Assembly: GCF_007845675.1 (NCBI RefSeq)
Contig: NZ_VOBR01000022.1
Span: 62,001 to 126,000 of the forward strand
DNA length: 64,000 nucleotides
Source: Lentzea tibetensis
GTDB lineage: Bacteria > Actinomycetota > Actinomycetes > Mycobacteriales > Pseudonocardiaceae
Reading direction: 5' to 3'
Shown: positions 58,398 through 64,000 of the stretch, piece after piece
How the letters are laid out: each line of letters starts with the position of its first letter
How positions within the stretch are numbered: the stretch's first letter is position 1
Position numbers and translations under genes: made by a program
Notes under the pieces: generated by a model
The model's input: the letters and a program-made list of their open reading frames with translations, nothing else
What the model was told of the DNA's origin: nothing
The model's database searches: none

Positions 58398-60740
58398 ATG
58401 CCTCGAGTGGTGGTCGTCGGAGCGGGGATCGTCGGCTGCGCGCTGGCCGACGAGCTCACTGAACGCGGCTGGACCGACGTCACCGTGCTGGACCAGGCCG
58501 ACTTGTTCGCCAAGGGAGGGTCCAGTTCGCATGCCCCAGGACTGGTCTTCCAGACGAACGCGTGCCGCAGCATGACCTCGTTCGCGCAGTACACCGTCGA
58601 GAAGTACACCGAGCTGGGGTGCTTCGAGTCGGTGGGTGGCATCGAGATCGCTACCAGCGAGGCACGCCTCCGAGACCTCAGCCGGCGCCACGGCTGGGCC
58701 ACCTCGTGGGGCGTGCCGAGCCGCCTGATCGACCCCGACGAGGTCGTCGGGCTGTACCCGTTGCTGGACGAGAAGAAGATCCTCGGCGGGTTCCTGATCC
58801 CCAGCGACGGGCTCGCCAAGCCCGTGCTCGCCGCCGAGACCCAGGCGCGGCGCGCGATCGAGCGCGGGGCGCGGTTCCTCGGCAACCAGAAGGTCGTCGG
58901 CGTGGAGACGCAGGGCGATCGCGTCACCGGCGTGCGCACCGAGACCGACACCTTCGAGGCGGACGTCGTCGTCTCGTGCGCCGGGATGTGGGGGCCGGTG
59001 CTCGGCGAGATGGTCGGGCTCACCGTGCCGCTCGTGCCGATGGCGCACCAGTACGCGTTCAGCGGGACCGTCGGCGAGACGCCGAAACCCATTCTGCGGC
59101 ACCAGGAAGCGGACCTGTACTTCCGCGCGCACGGAGACCAGCTCGGCATCGGTGCGTACGGGCACCGGCCGATGCCGATCAACGCGCACGACATCACCGG
59201 GTCCGAGCTGCCGTTCACCAAGGAGGACTTCGAGGAGTCCTGGACGCAGGCGATCGACGTGATCCCGTCGCTCGGCGAGGCGGGCATCGACCACGGGTTC
59301 AACGGGCTTTTCTCGTTCACCAGCGACGGGATGCCGTTGCTGGGTGAACATCCGTCGCTGCAAGGCTTCTGGGTGGCCGAGGCCGTGTGGATCACGCACT
59401 CCGCCGGTGTCGCCAAGGCGATGGCCGAGTGGATGATCGACGGGCAGCCGGAGCTGGACGTGCACTCGTCGGACCTCAACCGGTTCGAACGCCACCAGCT
59501 CGCGCCGGACTACGTGCTGGAGCGCAGCTGCCAGAACTTCGTCGAGGTGTACGACGTGCTGCACCCGTTGCAGTCCATGGACAGTCCGCGCCCGCTGCGG
59601 ACCAGCCCGTTCTACCGGCGGCAGCAGGAGCTGGGCGCGTTGTTCCTCGAGGCGAGCGGCTGGGAGCGGCCGCACTGGTTCGAGGCCAACGCGGACCTGC
59701 CCGAGGTGGCGGAGGTGCCGGACCGCAACGACTGGGCCGCGCGCTTCTGGTCACCGATCTGCGGCGCCGAGGCGCTGGTGACGCGCAAGCGCGTGGCGAT
59801 GTACGACATGACGGCGTTGAAGCGGCTGGAGGTCACCGGGCCGAACGCTTTGCGGTTCCTGGACGAGCTCACCACCAACAACCTGCGGCGCAAGCCGGGC
59901 GCCGTGGTGTACACGCTGCTGCTCGGCGAGGACGGCGGGGTGCGCAGCGACCTCACCGTCGCGCGGCTCGGGCCGGACCGGTTCCAGGTCGGCGCCAACG
60001 GCAACCTCGATCTCGACTGGTTCACCCGGCACCAGGAAGACGGCGTGTACATCAGGGACATCACGCCGGGCACGTGCTGCATCGGTCTGTGGGGCCCGAA
60101 AGCGCGCGACCTGATCGAGCCGATATCCACAGTGGACACCCGCAGGGGTTACTTCACCGCACAGGAAGCCTTCGTGGGCAACGTGCCGGTGACGGCGCTG
60201 CGCCTGTCCTACGTCGGCGAGCTGGGCTGGGAGCTCTACACGACGTCCGACATGGGCGAGAAGCTGTGGGACACGCTGTGGGAGGCCGGGCAGCAGCACG
60301 GCGTCATCGCGGCCGGACGCGGGGCGTTCAACAGCCTGCGGCTGGAGAAGGGCTACCGGTCGTGGGGCGTGGACATGACGACCGAGCACACGCCGTACCA
60401 GGCGGGGCTCGGGTTCGCGGTCAAGATCGACCCCGCGCGCGACTTCGTCGGCAGGAACGGGTTGGAGGAGCGGGAAGCCTCGCACAAGCTGACCTGTCTC
60501 GTGATCGACGACCCGTACCAGGTCGTACTGGGCAGTGAGCCCGTGTTCGTCGACGGGTACGCGGCCGGGTACGTCACCAGTGCCGCGTACGGCTACACGA
60601 CGGGCCTCAACATCGCCTACGCCTGGCTGCCCTACGGCACCGAGGGCGAGGTGGAGATCGAGTACTTCGGTTCGCGAGTGGCGGCGCGCGTGGCCGGGGA
60701 ACCCTTGTTCGACCCGCAGATGACCCGCCTCAGGAGCTGA
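58398..60740 (+). CDS. dimethylglycine dehydrogenase/oxidase (DAO plus GcvT domains)
   Basis: 780 residues from the ATG at 58398. The N-terminal FAD domain has [18 protein letters not shown] and [14 protein letters not shown], whose His is the covalent FAD anchor in Arthrobacter dimethylglycine oxidase. The C-terminal half is a GcvT-like tetrahydrofolate domain ([46 protein letters not shown], and [20 protein letters not shown]). It should demethylate dimethylglycine to sarcosine, capturing the methyl on folate. It is first of a three-gene plus-strand unit with sarcosine oxidase, whose start is 2 nt after its stop, and the Rieske oxygenase. Confidence 0.93.
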   Translation: MPRVVVVGAGIVGCALADELTERGWTDVTVLDQADLFAKGGSSSHAPGLVFQTNACRSMTSFAQYTVEKYTELGCFESVGGIEIATSEARLRDLSRRHGWATSWGVPSRLIDPDEVVGLYPLLDEKKILGGFLIPSDGLAKPVLAAETQARRAIERGARFLGNQKVVGVETQGDRVTGVRTETDTFEADVVVSCAGMWGPVLGEMVGLTVPLVPMAHQYAFSGTVGETPKPILRHQEADLYFRAHGDQLGIGAYGHRPMPINAHDITGSELPFTKEDFEESWTQAIDVIPSLGEAGIDHGFNGLFSFTSDGMPLLGEHPSLQGFWVAEAVWITHSAGVAKAMAEWMIDGQPELDVHSSDLNRFERHQLAPDYVLERSCQNFVEVYDVLHPLQSMDSPRPLRTSPFYRRQQELGALFLEASGWERPHWFEANADLPEVAEVPDRNDWAARFWSPICGAEALVTRKRVAMYDMTALKRLEVTGPNALRFLDELTTNNLRRKPGAVVYTLLLGEDGGVRSDLTVARLGPDRFQVGANGNLDLDWFTRHQEDGVYIRDITPGTCCIGLWGPKARDLIEPISTVDTRRGYFTAQEAFVGNVPVTALRLSYVGELGWELYTTSDMGEKLWDTLWEAGQQHGVIAAGRGAFNSLRLEKGYRSWGVDMTTEHTPYQAGLGFAVKIDPARDFVGRNGLEEREASHKLTCLVIDDPYQVVLGSEPVFVDGYAAGYVTSAAYGYTTGLNIAYAWLPYGTEGEVEIEYFGSRVAARVAGEPLFDPQMTRLRS

Positions 60741-60741
60741 G

Positions 60742-61839
60742 ATGTACGACGTCATCGTCATCGGACTCGGCGGCATGGGCAGTGCCGCCGCCTACCGGCT
60801 GGCCCAGCGCGGGAAGAAGGTGCTGGGGCTGGAGAAGTTCACCCCGGTGCACGTCCAGGGTTCCAGCCACGGCGGGTCGCGCGTCACGCGCCAGGCCTAC
60901 TTCGAGGACCCCGCGTACGTGCCGCTCCTGTTGCGCGCACACGAGATGTGGGACCAGATCGAGCAGGACTCCGGTGAGAAGATCTTCCACCGGGTCGGCG
61001 GCATCATGGTCGGCACGCCCGAGTCGCGCACGGTCGCGGGCAGCCTGCGCAGCGCGCAGGAGTGGGGCCTGCCGCACGAGATGCTTGATGCGCAAGGGAT
61101 TCGTGCCCGGTTCCCGACGATGGACCCCAAGCCGCACGAGATCGCGCTGTACGAGTCGGGCGCCGGGTTCGTGGTGCCGGAGTCCTCGGTGGGTGCGCAC
61201 CTCAAGCTCGCCGAGAAGGCCGGCGCGGAGCTGCGGTTCGAAGAGCCCGTTACCCACTGGGAAGAGGGCAAGGTCGTCACGGCGCAGGGGACCTACCACG
61301 CCGACCAGATCGTCGTGTGCCCAGGCGCGTGGGCGCCGCGGCTGCTCGCGGACCTGGGCGTGCCGTTCGAGATCGAGCGGCAGGTGCAGTACTTCTTCAA
61401 GCCCAACGGCAACTTCGTCGACCACCCCGTCTACATCTGGGAGTTGGAGGAAGCCCGGCAGTTCTACGGCTTCCCCGCGGTCGACGGCGAGGTGAAGGTC
61501 GCGTTCTTCCGCGGCGGCGACCTCTGCACGCCCGAGACCATCGACCGCACCGTGCACGGCCACGAGATCCAGGCGATGACGGACTTCGTGCGGCAGCGGA
61601 TGCCGTTGCTGCCCGGCACCTTCCGGCGCGCGGCGACGTGCATGTACACCAACACGGCCGATGAGCACTTCGTGATCGCGCGGCACCCGGCGCACCCGTC
61701 GGTCGTCGTCGCGTGCGGCTTCTCCGGACACGGCTTCAAGTTCGTGCCGGTCGTCGGCGAGGTCCTCGCCGACCTCGTCGTGGACGGCGCCACGCGCCAC
61801 CCGATCGCCCTGTTCGACCCCGCCCGCCTGAGAGGCTGA
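60742..61839 (+). CDS. monomeric sarcosine oxidase
   Basis: 365 residues from the ATG at 60742. [20 protein letters not shown] (FAD), then [40 protein letters not shown] matches the monomeric sarcosine/N-methyltryptophan oxidase segment whose Cys carries covalent [20 protein letters not shown] ends the domain. It oxidises sarcosine to glycine with formaldehyde and hydrogen peroxide. Context between dimethylglycine and betaine enzymes supports sarcosine over other N-methyl amino acids. Confidence 0.92.
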   Translation: MYDVIVIGLGGMGSAAAYRLAQRGKKVLGLEKFTPVHVQGSSHGGSRVTRQAYFEDPAYVPLLLRAHEMWDQIEQDSGEKIFHRVGGIMVGTPESRTVAGSLRSAQEWGLPHEMLDAQGIRARFPTMDPKPHEIALYESGAGFVVPESSVGAHLKLAEKAGAELRFEEPVTHWEEGKVVTAQGTYHADQIVVCPGAWAPRLLADLGVPFEIERQVQYFFKPNGNFVDHPVYIWELEEARQFYGFPAVDGEVKVAFFRGGDLCTPETIDRTVHGHEIQAMTDFVRQRMPLLPGTFRRAATCMYTNTADEHFVIARHPAHPSVVVACGFSGHGFKFVPVVGEVLADLVVDGATRHPIALFDPARLRG

Positions 61840-61845
61840 ACGACC

Positions 61846-62958
61846 ATGACCGGGAGTCTCATCTCCACGTTGCCCGGCCGCTACTACACCGATCCCGCCA
61901 TCTTCGCCGCCGAGCAGGAGCGGATCTTCGAGGAGATGTGGTTCTGCGCCGTTCGCGGCGCGGACCTCCCGAACCCCGGTGACTTCCGCACCGTGCAGGT
62001 CGGCCGCGAGAGCGTGCTGGTCGCCCGGTCGCGAGACGGGTCGCTGAACGCCTTCCTGAACGTCTGCAGGCACCGCGGCGCGCGGCTGTGCGTCGAGGAG
62101 GCGGGGACGGTCAAGCGGGCCTTCCAGTGCCCGTACCACGCGTGGACGTACGCGCTGGACGGCAAGCTCATCGCCGCGCCGAACCTGACGTCGATGCCGG
62201 ACGTCGACCGCGTCGAGTACGGGCTGAGCCGCGTTCATCTGCGCGAGTGGCTCGGGTACGCGTGGGTGTGCCTCGCCGACACACCACCTTCATTCGAGAC
62301 CGATGTGTTCGGCGCCGTCGTGGAACGGCTCGGGTCGCTCGACGCGCTCGACGGGTACGACGTGGGGGAGCTGACCGTCGGCAGGCGGATCGCCTACGAC
62401 GTGAAGGCGAACTGGAAGCTGATCGTCGAGAACTTCATGGAGTGCTACCACTGCGCGACGATCCACCCCGAGCTGACCGAGGTGCTGCCCGAGTTCGCCG
62501 ACGGCTACGCGGCCCAGTACTACGTCGGCCACGGCGCGGAGTTCGGGTCCGGCATCAAGGGCTTCACCGTCGACGGCGGCGAGGGCTTCGAAAAGCTTGC
62601 GGCGCTGGAGGACGAACGCGACCGGAAGTACTACGCCATCACCGTCCGGCCGCAGGTCTTCGTGAACCTCGTGCCCGACCACGTGATCTTCCACCGGATG
62701 TTCCCGCTGGCGCCCGACCGCACTCTCGTGGAATGTGACTGGCTGTACGCGAAGGACGTGGTGGCGTCGGGGCGCGACGTGTCGCGCTCGGTGGAGCTGT
62801 TCCACCGGGTGAACGAGCAGGACTTCGACGCGTGCGAACGGTGCCAGCCCGCGATGGCCTCGCGCGCATACGCGCGGGGCGGCGTTCTCGTGCCGTCGGA
62901 ACACCACATCGGCGGGTTCCACAGCTGGGTCGTCGACCGACTGGGATCAGCCGACTAG
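61846..62958 (+). CDS. Rieske oxygenase, probable glycine betaine monooxygenase
   Basis: 370 residues from the ATG at 61846. The Rieske ligands are CRHRGARLC and CPYHAWTY. The catalytic mononuclear iron site is in ENFMECYHCATIHPEL (His, His) with a C-terminal acidic ligand. This fits GbcA/BmoA-type enzymes that demethylate glycine betaine to dimethylglycine with release of formaldehyde. It lacks its own reductase. The Rieske ferredoxin and FAD reductase of the divergent arm are likely partners, giving a three-component system unlike the two-component GbcAB of Pseudomonas. Substrate is inferred from context. Confidence 0.88.
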   Translation: MTGSLISTLPGRYYTDPAIFAAEQERIFEEMWFCAVRGADLPNPGDFRTVQVGRESVLVARSRDGSLNAFLNVCRHRGARLCVEEAGTVKRAFQCPYHAWTYALDGKLIAAPNLTSMPDVDRVEYGLSRVHLREWLGYAWVCLADTPPSFETDVFGAVVERLGSLDALDGYDVGELTVGRRIAYDVKANWKLIVENFMECYHCATIHPELTEVLPEFADGYAAQYYVGHGAEFGSGIKGFTVDGGEGFEKLAALEDERDRKYYAITVRPQVFVNLVPDHVIFHRMFPLAPDRTLVECDWLYAKDVVASGRDVSRSVELFHRVNEQDFDACERCQPAMASRAYARGGVLVPSEHHIGGFHSWVVDRLGSAD

Positions 62959-62999
62959 GGGATCGACTGAACAACACCAAGAGGGGAACTCTGTCGTCC

Positions 63000-63272
63000 G
63001 TGACGGAGCAGACAGACTTGTCGCTCCCTGACGGGGAGCTGGACTTCCTCCGCCGGCTGGAGCACCTCGCTCAGCGGGCGGAGCGGACGGCGCACAACAG
63101 GTCCAACATCGTCGGACCGCCGCCGTCGCAGGAGCACCTCGACATCCTCGCGGAGATCCGAGCGCTCACCGAATCGCACGTCGCGTACCTGCAGCGGTAC
63201 CGGCGGGCTGAGATCCCTCAGCCCGCCAGACCCGTCGACGACAGACTCAGCGTCGTCCCCGAACCATCTTGA
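63000..63272 (+). CDS. 90-residue protein, unknown function
   Basis: From the GTG at 63000, with GAGGGG about 13 nt upstream (spacing is long, so the start is uncertain). It reads TEQTDLSLPDGELDFLRRLE, then EHLDILAEIRALTESHVAYL, an acidic all-helical protein without membrane span. No family recognised. It is 41 nt downstream of the Rieske oxygenase and may be the last gene of that operon. Its 3' end overlaps the convergent secA2-like gene by 26 nt. Confidence 0.6.
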   Translation: MTEQTDLSLPDGELDFLRRLEHLAQRAERTAHNRSNIVGPPPSQEHLDILAEIRALTESHVAYLQRYRRAEIPQPARPVDDRLSVVPEPS

Positions 63273-64000
63273 CCAGGCCCTTCATCGTCTCTTCCAGGCC
63301 GGAACCGAACGGGTTGTCGTGGACCAGGTACGTCCAGGTCGACGACGGCCGCTTCACACCCGAGTCAGCCAGGTTGTAGCCGTCCGCGGTGATCGGGGCG
63401 GACGCGTAGGTGTCGGAAGCCAGCTCCCACGACTCCGGCACGATCTTGTTGAACGCCGGGATGGCCTCGCGGTGGAACTCGTCGAGCGGGTTCTGCCGCG
63501 CCAGCGCGCGCAGGTGGATGCCCTCGCGCAGGTCGGACAGGTACGTGAGGTGGTGCGTCCACAGGTCGTCGAGGTGGAACAGCGTGATCACGCGGCACGC
63601 GTGGATCAGCACCTCGTCGGACACGCCCTCGTGCTCGCCCTTGCCCAGCTTCTCGAACGCGACGTCCGTGCGCAGCACCTTGTCCCGGTGCTGGAGGATC
63701 AGGTCCCGCTGGTGCTCGATGAGCTTGTTGTAGCGCCAGGTGTTGCGGTGGATCTCCAGGTTCACGCCCTCGGCGACGCGCTGGGCGTGCTCGAACGTGT
63801 GCAGCGTGCCCTTGTCGGCCACCAGGCCGTCATCGTCCACAGCGGACGGTTCGTCGGCGTCCGGCGCGTACTGGGAGATCAGGTCGTCCTGCAACGACGC
63901 GAAGAACACCGAGCCACCGGGGTCGCCCTGACGGCCCGCGCGGCCGCGCAGCTGGTCGTCGAGGCGCGACGACGAGTGGCGGCCGGTGCCGACGACGTAG
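63247..64000 (-). CDS. secA2: SecA2-like preprotein translocase ATPase, C-terminal part
   Basis: Only the last ~250 residues are in the window; the gene continues past base 64000. The visible start includes GTGRHSSSRLDDQLRGRAGR (ATPase motif VI arginines), then QGDPGGSVFF. The helical wing and scaffold regions follow: TFEHAQRVAEGVNLEIHRNT, LFHLDDLWTHHLTYLSDLRE, RALARQNPLDEFHREA, and the end STWTYLVHDNPFGSGL. This layout, including the STWTYxVxDNP end and no C-terminal zinc motif, is like mycobacterial SecA2, the accessory SecA. It would export a subset of proteins through SecYEG. Confidence 0.9.
   Translation of the reverse strand, partial: YVVGTGRHSSSRLDDQLRGRAGRQGDPGGSVFFASLQDDLISQYAPDADEPSAVDDDGLVADKGTLHTFEHAQRVAEGVNLEIHRNTWRYNKLIEHQRDLILQHRDKVLRTDVAFEKLGKGEHEGVSDEVLIHACRVITLFHLDDLWTHHLTYLSDLREGIHLRALARQNPLDEFHREAIPAFNKIVPESWELASDTYASAPITADGYNLADSGVKRPSSTWTYLVHDNPFGSGLEETMKGLVKMVRGRR

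Overview
The window is high-GC DNA from a filamentous actinomycete. GTG starts, apparently leaderless genes, EccB, LCP proteins, a SecA2-like translocase and the mix of families fit Pseudonocardiaceae (Lentzea/Saccharothrix/Amycolatopsis-like). The genus is inference. It looks like a chromosomal segment with short tightly coupled operons and many single genes. I saw no tRNA, rRNA, IS element, prophage or CRISPR array.

Left edge (1-3901, minus strand): an operon of four TIGR04222-type membrane proteins, three with extreme Cys/Ser/Gly-rich C-terminal tails. It runs into the start of a DUF692 (MNIO, multinuclear non-heme iron oxidase) gene cut by the window edge, and a possible 20-residue Cys-containing peptide precedes it. 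MNIO enzymes elsewhere modify cysteines of ribosomal peptides, so this is the best candidate for an undescribed modification system. A separate 32-residue, 8-Cys peptide gene lies at 26357.

4-13 kb: MsrB, a small membrane protein, an asparaginase II-like gene with a divergent FadR-type regulator, a MaoC/acyl-CoA dehydrogenase operon with a divergent TetR regulator, a LigD-type polymerase domain, a SufR-like regulator divergent from a DoxX-like protein, and an aminoglycoside-phosphotransferase-like gene lacking a normal start. 13-20 kb: a signalling island with an eight-HAMP soluble hybrid kinase, a PAS/HisKA_3 kinase and two stand-alone receiver proteins.

20-38 kb: secreted GH81 beta-1,3-glucanase (with CBM6-like domain and a LacI-type operator), DUF1996 protein, YjdF-like protein, a four-repeat secreted protein, the Cys-rich peptide, a TAP-like lipoprotein that has lost its catalytic Ser, an EamA exporter, LigC-type DNA ligase, RibD-C reductase, ZapE-like ATPase, a frameshifted M48 peptidase, ABC-F protein, ceramidase-like protein and DUF2252 protein. 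38-46 kb: a minisatellite between ~110-bp direct repeats, RocD, PPK2, a Tat-exported lactonase, SGNH hydrolase, an ArsR/SRPBCC pair, a HipA-like/DUF3037 pair, LCP protein and a possible 35-residue peptide.

46-64 kb: 3-hydroxybutyrate dehydrogenase, MHS transporter and GAF/PucR regulator; eccB; then two divergent arms that together encode choline to glycine. The minus arm has Rieske ferredoxin, ferredoxin reductase, betaine aldehyde dehydrogenase, choline oxidase-like GMC enzyme and APC permease. The plus arm has an IclR regulator, dimethylglycine dehydrogenase/oxidase, monomeric sarcosine oxidase and a Rieske betaine monooxygenase. The right edge holds the C-terminal part of a SecA2-like gene. 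A short dispersed element built on TGTYGACA occurs about fifteen times, both between genes and, in frame, inside two genes.
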